Shown here one piece after another: positions 27,114-35,358 of a stretch of DNA of 64,000 bases. The DNA lies in contig NC_010170.1 of assembly GCF_000067205.1 (NCBI RefSeq), positions 3,162,001 to 3,226,000 on the forward strand, written 5' to 3'. This stretch comes from Bordetella petrii. GTDB taxonomy: Bacteria > Pseudomonadota > Gammaproteobacteria > Burkholderiales > Burkholderiaceae_B. Below the pieces are notes generated by a model. That model worked only from the letters and a program-made list of their open reading frames with translations, did no database searches and was not told the origin of the DNA. The position numbers and the translations under genes were made by a program. Within the stretch, counting starts at the first letter, position 1. Every line of letters starts with the position of its first letter.

Positions 27114-27493
27114 GGCGCGCTCCTGGGGCGGCGAGCGCGCGCGGCGCGCTTGGCGGGCCGCACATACAAAATGGCCGACAGGAAGAACACCACCGACAGC
27201 GCGATTTCCAGGCCGGCCAGCGCCGCCGACAGCGGCGCCGGGTCGGACATGGCGCGCACCACGCCTTCCATCAGGTACAGCAGCACCAGCATGGCGGCCC
27301 ACTGGAAAGTGTAGAGGCTGCCGCGCAGAATGCCGCGCAGCGGAAACGCCAGCGGCAGCGCCTTCAGGAACAGCCACGAGCCACCCGGGCGGATCGGGGC
27401 CAGGAAGGTTTCCCAAGCGACGCACAACACGATGAGGGCCAGCAACGAGGCCGCAGCCAGACGCCGCAAACGGGGGTTGAGTTCAGGGTTCAT
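27110..27493 (-). CDS. DUF2069-family inner membrane protein
   Basis: This 127-residue protein has four predicted helices (starting near LLALIVLCVAWETFL, LKALPLAFPLRGI, WAAMLVLLYLMEGVVRAMS and IALSVVFFLSAILYV) and a basic tail. Its pattern matches DUF2069 proteins, whose function is unknown. The stop overlaps the selO start (ATGA at 27110-27113). Only 17 bp separate its start from the divergent YihY gene, so its promoter must reach into the neighbour's coding region or be extremely compact. Confidence 0.85.
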   Translation of the reverse strand: MNPELNPRLRRLAAASLLALIVLCVAWETFLAPIRPGGSWLFLKALPLAFPLRGILRGSLYTFQWAAMLVLLYLMEGVVRAMSDPAPLSAALAGLEIALSVVFFLSAILYVRPAKRAARARRPRSAP

Positions 27494-27505
27494 ACTGCTA
27501 TTATC
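27477..27505 (+). promoter_or_regulatory. Possible compact divergent promoter giving leaderless transcripts
   Basis: Rightward, TTGAGT (27477-27482), a 16-bp spacer and TATTAT (27499-27504) would start transcription at or next to the YihY ATG (27511). Leftward, the same patch reads GATAAT (27505-27500), six bases before the DUF2069 ATG (27493). No convincing leftward -35 is visible. Both genes lack an obvious ribosome-binding site within the 17-bp spacer. Confidence 0.35.
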
Positions 27506-27510
27506 GCCTC

Positions 27511-28869
27511 ATGAGCCATTCTGCCGGGCCCGGTGCCGCCCAGCCGGCAACGGCCGCCGCCCCTCGACAGCGCACGCCCTGGATCACCCGCGTGGGCCGG
27601 GTGTTCCGTTTCGCGGCGCAGCGCGCCGACGAAGAAAAGCTGCTGCAGGTCGCTTCCAGCCTCACTTTCACTACCGTGCTGGGCATTGTGCCCATGCTGG
27701 CGGTGGTGCTGTCGCTATTCACGGCCTTTCCTGTCTTCCAGGACTTCCGCCTGGCCCTCGAAGACTTCCTGGCAAACAGCCTGATGCCGCCGGCCGTGTC
27801 CGACAACATCATGGACTACCTCAACCAGTTCGCGTACCAGGCCTCGCGCCTGACCGCCATCGGCGGGGCGTTCCTGGTGGTCACGTCGCTGTTGCTCATC
27901 ATGACCATCGACAAGACCTTCAACGACATCTGGCACGTCACGCGGCAGCGCCCCCTGCCCCAGCGCGCGCTGGTGTACTGGGCGGTGGTGACGCTGGGAC
28001 CGGTGGTGGCTGGCGCCAGTTTGTGGGCGACATCGTTCCTGGCGCGCGAATCGTTGGGCCTGGTGCGCGACGTGCCCGAGATCGTCAGCCTGGCGATTTC
28101 GTTTTTGCCACTGATACTTACCGGGCTGGGCTTCGCCGCCTTGTTCGTGGTGGTGCCCAACCGCCATGTGTACTGGCGCGATGCCCTGGTCGGCGGGTTC
28201 GGCACGGCCATCGTGCTGGAACTGATGAAAGCGGCGTTCGCCTATTACCTGACGCGCTTTCCCACCTACACGGTCATCTACGGCGCATTCGCCACCTTGC
28301 CGATCTTCCTGCTGTGGATCTACCTGTCGTGGCTGGCGGTGCTGTTCGGCGCCACTGTGGCCGCCAGCGCGCCGCTGATCCGGCTGGGGCGCTGGGAAAT
28401 CAACCGCAGCCCCGGCGCGCCCTTCATCGACGCCCTGGCAGTGCTGCGCGCACTGCACGCCGCCCAGGGCATGCGGCCCGCGGGGCGTAGCGCCAGCGCG
28501 CTGGCCAAGCGCCTGCACCTGCACCACGACGAATTGAATGCCGTGCTTGAAAAACTGGAAAACCTGGGGCTGGCGGCCCGCACCGCCGAACAGCGCTGGA
28601 TACTGGCATGCGATCCGCGCAGCACGACGCTGGAGCCGGTTTTCGATAATTTCCTGCTCGACCGCCACCAGCCCCGCCTGCGCGACGATCCCCAGGTGGT
28701 CCAGGCTGCCGCGGCCGTGCTGGGCCAGGACGGCGGCCAGGCCCCCACGCTGGAAGAACTGGCCGGGCTGGCGCACAATACGCCCGTGGGACTCGCGGCG
28801 ATCGTGCCGCTCGAGGCAGGGAAGAATAGTAGAAGGGGGCCGCACGCCCCGGGAGAATCATCATGCTGA
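27511..28869 (+). CDS. YihY/BrkB (UPF0761)-family inner membrane protein
   Basis: This 452-residue protein has about six membrane helices in the first 300 residues. The family pattern is visible in ASSLTFTTVLGIVPMLAVVL, LLIMTIDKTFNDIWHV, PNRHVYWRDALVGGFG and YGAFATLPIFLLWIYLSWL. A soluble C-terminal part (about 300-450) looks like a winged-helix region (LAKRLHLHHDELNAVLEKLE). The family is often called ribonuclease BN by an old error, and BrkB of Bordetella pertussis is a member. There is no brkA-like autotransporter next to it, so it is probably the housekeeping YihY. The last 7 bp overlap the CBS gene. Confidence 0.88.
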   Translation: MSHSAGPGAAQPATAAAPRQRTPWITRVGRVFRFAAQRADEEKLLQVASSLTFTTVLGIVPMLAVVLSLFTAFPVFQDFRLALEDFLANSLMPPAVSDNIMDYLNQFAYQASRLTAIGGAFLVVTSLLLIMTIDKTFNDIWHVTRQRPLPQRALVYWAVVTLGPVVAGASLWATSFLARESLGLVRDVPEIVSLAISFLPLILTGLGFAALFVVVPNRHVYWRDALVGGFGTAIVLELMKAAFAYYLTRFPTYTVIYGAFATLPIFLLWIYLSWLAVLFGATVAASAPLIRLGRWEINRSPGAPFIDALAVLRALHAAQGMRPAGRSASALAKRLHLHHDELNAVLEKLENLGLAARTAEQRWILACDPRSTTLEPVFDNFLLDRHQPRLRDDPQVVQAAAAVLGQDGGQAPTLEELAGLAHNTPVGLAAIVPLEAGKNSRRGPHAPGESSC

Positions 28870-29321
28870 AAGTCAGTGAAATCCTTCGCGTAAAGGGCGA
28901 CACGCTCTATACAGCCTCGCCGGATATGCCGGTGGCCATGGCGGTCCAAACCATGAGCGAGCAGGATATCGGCTCGCTGGTCATCATGGAGTCGGGCATG
29001 CTGGCCGGCATGCTGACTTTCCGCGAAATCATCCGTCACCTGCACGACCACGACGGCCAGCTGGGGCAGACCACCATCCGCGCCATCATGGACGACGCCC
29101 CGGTCAGCGTGTCGCCCAACACCAGCGCCGACGAAGTGCAGCGGCTGATGCTCGAAAAGCACGCGCGCTACATCCCTGTCATGGACGGCCCCACCCTGAT
29201 GGGCGTGATTTCGTTCTACGACATGGCGCAGGCCATCGTGGCAGCTCAGCAGTTCGAAAACAACATGCTCAAGGCTTACATTCGCGACTGGCCCATGGAC
29301 GGCGACACCGCGAAATCCTGA
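28863..29321 (+). CDS. CBS-domain pair protein
   Basis: This stand-alone 152-residue protein is made of two CBS motifs (about residues 8-60 and 75-130), which as a pair usually bind adenosyl nucleotides. Typical pieces are AVQTMSEQDIGSLVIMESG and VQRLMLEKHARYIPVMDGP. It has no attached enzyme or transporter domain, so its partner is unknown. The start at 28863, preceded by GGGAG, lies inside the end of the YihY gene, which suggests coexpression. A hairpin without a U tract (29331-29352) separates it from the convergent dusA. Confidence 0.9.
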   Translation: MLKVSEILRVKGDTLYTASPDMPVAMAVQTMSEQDIGSLVIMESGMLAGMLTFREIIRHLHDHDGQLGQTTIRAIMDDAPVSVSPNTSADEVQRLMLEKHARYIPVMDGPTLMGVISFYDMAQAIVAAQQFENNMLKAYIRDWPMDGDTAKS

Positions 29322-29354
29322 GTGCCCCCCGGACGCGGCCTCGCCGCGTTCCGT

Positions 29355-30371
29355 TCAGCCTGCCGCGGGCAGGGCCTCGGCCGGCGCGTGGTCGCGCGGC
29401 GCGCCCTGCAGGCTGCGCCAGGCCTCGTAGATCAGCCCGGCATCGTTGGCCGCCAGGCGCGCCGGGTCGGACAACATGCGCCGCCAGCGGCGCGCCCCCG
29501 ATTGCCCGTTCACCAGCCCCAGCAGCGGGCGCACGATCACCCGCAACGGCACGCCCTGGGCCACCTGCCCGGCGGCGTAGCGCACCATGGCATCCACCAC
29601 CTGCGCATCAGTGGGCAGGCGCACCGAGGGCCATAGCTGCATTGACACCTCGGACAGCACGCGCGGCGTGTGCCAGGCCGCGCGGCCCAGCATGACGCCG
29701 TCGAATTCGCCCGCGGCGCCCACGGCCTGGGCCGCGTCGGCCAGGCCGCCGTTGAGCACGATGACGCTGTCGGGAAAGTCGGCCTTGAGCTGCCGCGCCA
29801 CGTCATAGCGCAACGGCGGGATCTCGCGATTGTCTTTCGGCGACAGGCCCTTGAGCACGGCATTGCGGGCGTGCACGATGAACACGCGGCAACCGGTGGC
29901 GTGAATGGCCCCGACGAAATCGCGCACGAAACTGTACGATTCATCGTAATCCAGCCCCAGCCGATGCTTGATGGTGACGGGCAGGTCGACGGCATCTTGC
30001 ATGGCTTTCATGCAGTCGGCCACCAGCGCGGGCTCGGCCATCAGGCATGCGCCAAAGGCGCCGCGCTGCACCCGCTCGGACGGGCAGCCGCAATTCAGGT
30101 TGATTTCGTCGTAGCCCCACTGGCGGCCCAGGCGCGCCGCATGCGCCAGCGCATCGGGCTCGCTGCCGCCCAACTGCAACGCCACGGGATGCTCGGCGGC
30201 GTCGAAGTCCAGATGGCGCCCGACATTGCCATGCAACAGCGCCCCAGTGGTGATCATCTCGGTGTACAGGCGCGCGCGCGGCGCCAGCAGCCGATGGAAA
30301 TAGCGGCAGTGCCGGTCGGTCACGTCGATCATGGGGGCGACGCACAGCCGCCAGTCTGGGGAACTCAACAT
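29355..30371 (-). CDS. dusA: tRNA-dihydrouridine synthase A
   Basis: DusA uses FMN and NADPH to reduce uridines in the tRNA D-loop. The 338-residue protein starts MLSSPDWRLCVAPMIDVTDR at 30371. It contains the FMN-barrel pieces LQLGGSEPDALAHAA and NLNCGCPSERVQRGAFGACLM, with the probable catalytic Cys109, and the substrate-binding IVHARNAVLKGLSPKDNREI, which is specific to the DusA branch. The reading frame continues upstream to 30431, but the start given is the family start. It is convergent with the CBS gene and divergent from thrB. Confidence 0.95.
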   Translation of the reverse strand: MLSSPDWRLCVAPMIDVTDRHCRYFHRLLAPRARLYTEMITTGALLHGNVGRHLDFDAAEHPVALQLGGSEPDALAHAARLGRQWGYDEINLNCGCPSERVQRGAFGACLMAEPALVADCMKAMQDAVDLPVTIKHRLGLDYDESYSFVRDFVGAIHATGCRVFIVHARNAVLKGLSPKDNREIPPLRYDVARQLKADFPDSVIVLNGGLADAAQAVGAAGEFDGVMLGRAAWHTPRVLSEVSMQLWPSVRLPTDAQVVDAMVRYAAGQVAQGVPLRVIVRPLLGLVNGQSGARRWRRMLSDPARLAANDAGLIYEAWRSLQGAPRDHAPAEALPAAG

Positions 30372-30531
30372 GGCTCGCAAACAGTAGAGAATCGCCCATT
30401 TTACGGCTGTGGGACCGGCGCCGCCCGCCATGGGGGCCGGGCCCGCCGCGCGCGTAGACTAAAATTGCCAGCGCCGCCCGGGCCGCGACGCCCGCGGCCA
30501 TTGCCCGCCGTCCCAACTTACTCGCTGATCC

Positions 30532-31500
30532 ATGGCCGTTTTCACCCCTGTTTCCGACGACGACGCCCGAACCCTGCTGGCGCATTTCGATCTGGGCGAC
30601 CTGGTGTCGCTGCGCGGCATTACCGCCGGCATCGAAAACACCAATTACTTCCTGGCCACGACCCGCGGCGAGTACGTACTGACGCTGTTCGAAGTGCTGA
30701 CCCAGGCGCAACTGCCCTTCTACATCGAGCTGATGCATCATCTGGCCTCGCGCGGCGTGCCCGTGCCGCAGCCCCAGACGCTGCGCGACGGCACCCGCCT
30801 GACCACCCTGCACGGCAAGCCCTGCGCCATCGTGACGCGCCTGCCGGGGGGCTACGAACCCGCGCCGGGTCCGGCTCACTGTGCGTTGGCTGGCGCCACG
30901 CTGGCGCGCGCCCACCTGGCCGCGCGCGATTTCCCGTTGCAGCAGCCCAACCTGCGCGGCCTGGCCTGGTGGACGGCCACCGCACCCAAGGTGCTGCCGT
31001 TTCTGGATGCCGCCCAGGCGCAACTACTGACCAGCGAGCTCGACGAACAGCAGCGCGTGGCCGCCACACCGCTGTGGCAGGCGCTGCCGTCCGGGCCGGC
31101 CCACTGCGACCTGTTCCGCGACAACGTGCTGTTTGCGGGCACCTTCGAAGATCCGCTGATGGGCGGCATTATCGATTTCTATTTCGCCGGCTGCGATACC
31201 TGGCTGTTCGACGTGGCGGTCAGCGTCAATGACTGGTGCATCGAGCGCGATAGCGGCGTATTCGTGCCCGCGCTGGCGCAGTCCTGGCTGCAGGCCTACG
31301 CGGCTGTGCGGCCATTCACCGCCGGCGAGCGCCAGGCCTGGCCGGCCATGCTGCGCGCGGCGGCGCTACGCTTCTGGCTTTCGCGCCTGTACGATTATTT
31401 CCTGCCACGTCCGGCGCAGACGCTCAAGCCGCATGATCCGCGCCATTTTGAAAGAGTGTTGCAAGCGCGCCACCGCGACGACCTGCCAGCCTTGCCCTAG
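30532..31500 (+). CDS. thrB: Homoserine kinase (ThrB type II, choline-kinase fold)
   Basis: This enzyme phosphorylates homoserine on the way to threonine. The 322-residue product begins MAVFTPVSDDDARTLLAHFD. It shows the fold's ATP region GITAGIENTNYFLATTRGEYV, the Brenner-type catalytic motif AHCDLFRDNVLF and the metal-binding FYFAGCDTWLFDVAVSVNDW. This is the APH/choline-kinase form found in many alpha- and betaproteobacteria, not the GHMP form of E. coli. It stands alone here, without thrA or thrC. A BPSS1780-type membrane protein gene follows 56 bp downstream. Confidence 0.95.
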   Translation: MAVFTPVSDDDARTLLAHFDLGDLVSLRGITAGIENTNYFLATTRGEYVLTLFEVLTQAQLPFYIELMHHLASRGVPVPQPQTLRDGTRLTTLHGKPCAIVTRLPGGYEPAPGPAHCALAGATLARAHLAARDFPLQQPNLRGLAWWTATAPKVLPFLDAAQAQLLTSELDEQQRVAATPLWQALPSGPAHCDLFRDNVLFAGTFEDPLMGGIIDFYFAGCDTWLFDVAVSVNDWCIERDSGVFVPALAQSWLQAYAAVRPFTAGERQAWPAMLRAAALRFWLSRLYDYFLPRPAQTLKPHDPRHFERVLQARHRDDLPALP

Positions 31501-31556
31501 GCGCCGTGGTCCGCATAATTGAGTGTAGCTACCTCTTACAACCCCGACGGAAACCT

Positions 31557-32372
31557 ATGCAAGCAGCATCCCTACCCGCATCCTACGGTTGGCAATGGGT
31601 ACGCGACGGCCTGCGGCTGTTCACGAAGCAGCCGCTGGCCGTCTTTACCTGGGCCCTGGCCATCAGCCTGCTGGTGCTGTTCGCGACCTTCACTCCGCCG
31701 GTGGGGCCGCTGCTGTTCGTGGCGCTGATGCCCGTGGTCACGCTGATGACGCTGTCGGCATGCAAGCACATCGAAGCCGGCCGCATCATGCTGCCGTCGA
31801 TGTGGCCCCAACCGCTGATGCGGCCGGGCGTCTTCAAGAAGATGCTGATCCTCGGCGCCATGTATGCCGCGCTGTGCATAGCAGCCGGGCTGGTGTCGTT
31901 TGTGCCGTTCTCCAGCGCGCTCACCGAAGGCGTGCGGGCCGCGTCGGTCGAGCAAGACCTCGGCCCGTTCATTAGCGCCATGCGCGTGCCGCTGGCGCTG
32001 TTCGGCCTGCTGTACGTCATTATCGCCGCCCTCTTCTGGCATGCCCCCGTACTGATCGCCTGGCATGGGCTGCGCATCGGCCAGGCGCTGTTTTTCTCGG
32101 GCATCGCCTGTTGGCGCAATAAGTGGCCGTTCCTGGTCTACGGCACGGCCTGGATACTCGTATTCCTGTTCATCGACCTGTGCGCCGGCCTGCTGGTCAG
32201 CGCCGGCGTGCCCTCGCAACTGGCCGGCACGCTGCAGATTCCGTTCAACATCGCGGCCGGCGGGGTGCTGTACTGCAGCTTCTACCCCGCGTACACCTCG
32301 GTGTTCGGCATCGAAGACACGCACGCGCACCTCGACGACGGCTCCAGCGGCCAGCCGCAATCCCAGCCTTGA
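31557..32372 (+). CDS. BPSS1780-type membrane protein of unknown function
   Basis: This 271-residue polytopic protein starts MQAASLPASYGWQWVRDGLR at 31557. It has about six hydrophobic helices, for example VFTWALAISLLVLFATFT, LLFVALMPVVTLMTLSACK and FLVYGTAWILVFLFIDLC, ending in a soluble acidic and Gln/Ser tail. The N-terminal GWxWxxDGxxLFxxxPL pattern is typical of a betaproteobacterial membrane family named after a Burkholderia protein, with no known role. It follows thrB closely and may be cotranscribed with it. It ends 1 bp before the convergent LysR gene. Confidence 0.8.
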   Translation: MQAASLPASYGWQWVRDGLRLFTKQPLAVFTWALAISLLVLFATFTPPVGPLLFVALMPVVTLMTLSACKHIEAGRIMLPSMWPQPLMRPGVFKKMLILGAMYAALCIAAGLVSFVPFSSALTEGVRAASVEQDLGPFISAMRVPLALFGLLYVIIAALFWHAPVLIAWHGLRIGQALFFSGIACWRNKWPFLVYGTAWILVFLFIDLCAGLLVSAGVPSQLAGTLQIPFNIAAGGVLYCSFYPAYTSVFGIEDTHAHLDDGSSGQPQSQP

Positions 32373-32373
32373 A

Positions 32374-33261
32374 TCACAAGCCCGCGCTGTCGGGCGTCTG
32401 CGTGGGCACTTGCGGACGATGCAGGCCGGCCGCCACGGCGTGCAAACCCTGGCGCACCTGTTCCATGACCCCGCTGCGCTGCTGCGTGGCATACAGCGCG
32501 TAGGCCGAATACGAGAATTCAGGCGCGCCGGCCACGCGCCGCAGGCGGCCGCTGTCCAGGAACGGCCGCGCCGCGCCCACCCGGAAATAACCCGACCCTC
32601 CTACCGATAGCAGGTAGCCAAGCGCCAGGGGCCCCAGCGAAATCGACACGGGCGGACTGCTGAGCTCGGGGAACGCCGCGTTGTGATTGGCGGCGAATGC
32701 CTGGCCCCAATCGACCTGCACATACTGCTCTGGCAGCAGCGCCCCGCCGGGATCGGTGGTCACCAGGATAAGTTTTTCCTCGGCCAGCAATTCGGCCACC
32801 AGCCCCGGCCGCTCGGCCGGGCTGTACAGCACGGCCAGATCCAGCGACCCGTCCTGCACCCCCTGCAGCAGCCGCGCCGGGCTGTCCACGTCGGCGCGCA
32901 ACGCCACCTGGGGGCAATGCGCGTGCATCCATACCATCCAATCGGCCAGCAGCGGATGCCACAGGCTGAGCTCGGCGCCGATGCTGATGCCGTCTTCACG
33001 TCCTGGCGGCAGCGCGACCTGTTGGCAGGCCCTTTCCCATACCTGCACCAACGTGCTGGCGTGGCGCGCAAAGCGTTCGCCCGCGGCGGTCAGCCGCGCG
33101 CCGGCCTTGTTGCGCACGAACAGGCGCCGCCCCAACTGGTCTTCCAGGGTGCGCACACGCGCGCTCACCGCGGTCTGGGTGATGTCGAGCCGCTCGGCGG
33201 CCGCCATGAAACTGCCGCTGTCCGCCACAGCTAGGAAGGTCTTGGCTAAATCGATATCCAT
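32374..33261 (-). CDS. LysR-family regulator, divergent from cysJI
   Basis: This 295-residue regulator starts MDIDLAKTFLAVADSGSFMA. The helix-turn-helix RLDITQTAVSARVRTLEDQL lies in the first 60 residues and is followed by LFVRNKAGARLTAAGERF. The effector domain contains ISIGAELSLWHPLLADWMVW and LDLAVLYSPAERPGLVAEL. It is divergent from the sulfite reductase genes across a 197-bp AT-rich spacer, so local control of cysJI is likely but inferred. It does not look like CysB itself, which is longer and has a different N-terminal helix. Confidence 0.88.
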   Translation of the reverse strand: MDIDLAKTFLAVADSGSFMAAAERLDITQTAVSARVRTLEDQLGRRLFVRNKAGARLTAAGERFARHASTLVQVWERACQQVALPPGREDGISIGAELSLWHPLLADWMVWMHAHCPQVALRADVDSPARLLQGVQDGSLDLAVLYSPAERPGLVAELLAEEKLILVTTDPGGALLPEQYVQVDWGQAFAANHNAAFPELSSPPVSISLGPLALGYLLSVGGSGYFRVGAARPFLDSGRLRRVAGAPEFSYSAYALYATQQRSGVMEQVRQGLHAVAAGLHRPQVPTQTPDSAGL

Positions 33262-33287
33262 CTTTGTTTATATCAATATTTTTGGTC

Positions 33288-33300
33288 TTATATTAAATAA
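33288..33300. promoter_or_regulatory. LysR-type T-N11-A box in an AT-rich divergent promoter
   Basis: TTATATTAAATAA is a partly symmetrical 13-mer of the T-N11-A type bound by LysR proteins, 26 bp upstream of the LysR start. The surrounding 33262-33345 is strikingly AT-rich for this genome and probably holds the promoters of both the regulator and cysJ. The exact -35/-10 pair for cysJ is not clear. Confidence 0.4.
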
Positions 33301-33458
33301 AATTAGTTTGATTGCATTAAACATGCAGACAAAATCTAAGAGATGAACCACTGACGCATTGCGAAAGTGCAAGCACGGGCGCATAGGCACATGCCATCTA
33401 TCGCGCCATCTATCGCGCCGCGCCTGGCCCAGGATCGCTTTCGGAACTCTCCCTTCTC

Positions 33459-35306
33459 ATGCTCATCTCTGAATTTCGCGGCCCCGGATTCACCGAGGTC
33501 CAATGGCAGTACATCAACTCGCTGGCCACTTCACTGGACGCGCGCCAGCTCATGTGGGCCAGCGGCTTCCTGGCGGGCGCCGAACTGCTGCGTTCCAACG
33601 GGGCCGCCGCCGTGGCGCCGAGCAGCCCCGCGCCGGCTCTAGCGCCGGCTACCCCAGCCGTCCAACCGGCGCAGCGCCGCCTGACCGTACTTTACGCCAG
33701 CGAAACTGGCAACAGTGCCGCGCTGGCCGCCACACTGGCCGACCAGGCCACGGCCAAAGGCCTGCAGGCGGCCGCGCACGACCTGGCCAGCTACAAGACC
33801 CGCAACCTGGCCAGCGAGCAAGATGTGCTCATCATCACCAGCACCTACGGCGAGGGCGACCCGCCCCAGCCCGCCGCCGGCTTCTTCGAATTCATCGAAG
33901 GGCGCAAGGCGCCCAAGCTGGGGGGGCTGCGTTTCGCTGTGCTGGCGCTGGGCGACTCGACCTACGAGCATTTCTGCGAGGCCGGCAAGCGCCTGGACCG
34001 GCGCTTCGAAGAACTGGGCGCGACCCGCCTGCAGCCGCGCATCGACTGCGACGTCGATTACGACCAACCCGCGCAGGCCTGGGCAGACCGCCTGCTGGCC
34101 GCCCTGGAACCAGCGAGCGGGCAAGACGCGCCGCCCGCGGCCCATGCTACCGTCGCCGCCGCCACACCCGTCGCGGCCCGCTACGACAAGCGCCATCCCT
34201 ATGCGGCGAACGTGATCGACAACCTGCTGCTCACCGGGCGCGGCTCCTCGAAAGAAACCCGCCATATCGAGTTATCGCTGGCAGGCTCGGGCCTGAGCTA
34301 CGAGCCGGGTGACGCGCTGGGCATCATGCCGTCCAACGATCCGGCGCTGGTGCGCGACATCCTGGCCGAACTCGGCGCGGCGGCCGAGGCGCCGGTCAGC
34401 GTGCTGGGCGACTTCCTGCCGCTGGGGCGCGCCCTGCAAGAGCGCCTGGAGATCACCGCCATTACGCCTCGCTTCCTGGAACACTGGGGCAAGCTGGCTC
34501 AGGCGCCGCGCCTGCAGGCGTTGGCGCAGCCCGACCAGGCCGAGGCCCGCGCCGATTTTGCGCGCCACCACCATATTGTTGACGTGCTGCGCCAGTTTCC
34601 AGCCAAGGGCCTGGATCCGCAGGACGTACTGGCCGCCTTGCGGCCCTTGCAGCCGCGCCTGTATTCCATCGCATCGAGCCCGCTGGCCGCGCCCGATGAG
34701 GCCCACCTGACGGTTTCCGTAGTGCGCTATGACTTGCAGGGCGCCGCGCGCACCGGGGTGGCGTCCGGTCACCTGGCCGAACGCGCCCTGCCGGATGCGG
34801 CGCTGCCCGTCTACATCCATTCCAACCCGCATTTCCGGCTGCCCGCAGACGATGTGCCCATCATCATGATAGGCGCGGGCACCGGCGTGGCGCCCTACCG
34901 CGCGTTCCTGCAGGAACGCGAGGCGCGCGGCGCCGCCGGGCGTTCCTGGTTGTTTTTCGGCGACCGTAATTTCCGCAGCGACTTCCTGTACCAGACCGAA
35001 TGGCAGGGACTGCTGAAAGACGGCGTACTGACGCGCATGGACGTGGCGTTCTCGCGCGACCGCCAGGCCGCGGGCGGCAAGACCTACGTGCAGCACCGAC
35101 TGCAGGAACAGGCCCAGGACGTCTACGCCTGGCTCGAAGAAGGCGCCCATGTATACCTGTGCGGCGACGCCACCCGCCTGGCTCCCGACGTGCACCAGGC
35201 GCTGGAGGGCGTGATCGCCTCGCAAGGCCGCCTGGCCCCGGAAGCGGCACACGACTATCTGCGCCGCCTGCAGCGCGACAACCGTTACCAGCGCGACGTT
35301 TACTGA
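33459..35306 (+). CDS. cysJ: Sulfite reductase flavoprotein alpha subunit
   Basis: CysJ passes electrons from NADPH through FAD and FMN to the CysI hemoprotein for reduction of sulfite to sulfide. The 615-residue protein has a variable N-terminal linker (Pro/Ala-rich near residues 50-70). The flavodoxin domain is at about 74-210 (LYASETGNSAALAATLA, STYGEGDPPQPAAGFF). The FAD-binding barrel contains RLYSIASSPLAAPDEAHLTV. The NADP-binding end has MIGAGTGVAPYRAFLQER, FFGDRNFRSDFLY and the C-terminal RDNRYQRDVY. The stop overlaps a short tandem repeat leading into cysI. Confidence 0.96.
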   Translation: MLISEFRGPGFTEVQWQYINSLATSLDARQLMWASGFLAGAELLRSNGAAAVAPSSPAPALAPATPAVQPAQRRLTVLYASETGNSAALAATLADQATAKGLQAAAHDLASYKTRNLASEQDVLIITSTYGEGDPPQPAAGFFEFIEGRKAPKLGGLRFAVLALGDSTYEHFCEAGKRLDRRFEELGATRLQPRIDCDVDYDQPAQAWADRLLAALEPASGQDAPPAAHATVAAATPVAARYDKRHPYAANVIDNLLLTGRGSSKETRHIELSLAGSGLSYEPGDALGIMPSNDPALVRDILAELGAAAEAPVSVLGDFLPLGRALQERLEITAITPRFLEHWGKLAQAPRLQALAQPDQAEARADFARHHHIVDVLRQFPAKGLDPQDVLAALRPLQPRLYSIASSPLAAPDEAHLTVSVVRYDLQGAARTGVASGHLAERALPDAALPVYIHSNPHFRLPADDVPIIMIGAGTGVAPYRAFLQEREARGAAGRSWLFFGDRNFRSDFLYQTEWQGLLKDGVLTRMDVAFSRDRQAAGGKTYVQHRLQEQAQDVYAWLEEGAHVYLCGDATRLAPDVHQALEGVIASQGRLAPEAAHDYLRRLQRDNRYQRDVY

Positions 35307-35352
35307 CCTGCCCGCGAATCGACCTACCCGCGAATCGACCTGCCCGCGAACC
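35305..35352. repeat. Three tandem 16-bp units between cysJ and cysI
   Basis: Copies of GACCTGCCCGCGAATC lie at 35305-35320, 35321-35336 and 35337-35352, the first beginning inside the cysJ stop codon. Copy 2 differs at one base and copy 3 at one base. They fill almost the whole 52-bp gap, end 6 bp before the cysI ATG and leave no clear Shine-Dalgarno sequence there. Confidence 0.85.
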
Positions 35353-35358
35353 AACCTC

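Noticed and set aside
27511..28869. Identification as the Bordetella serum-resistance gene brkB
   Set aside because: There is no brkA-type autotransporter beside it. The wider YihY family fits equally well and the neighbours are housekeeping genes.
29331..29352. Terminator between the CBS gene and dusA
   Set aside because: The GC-rich stem has a bulge and no T run on either side, so I mention it in the CBS entry only.
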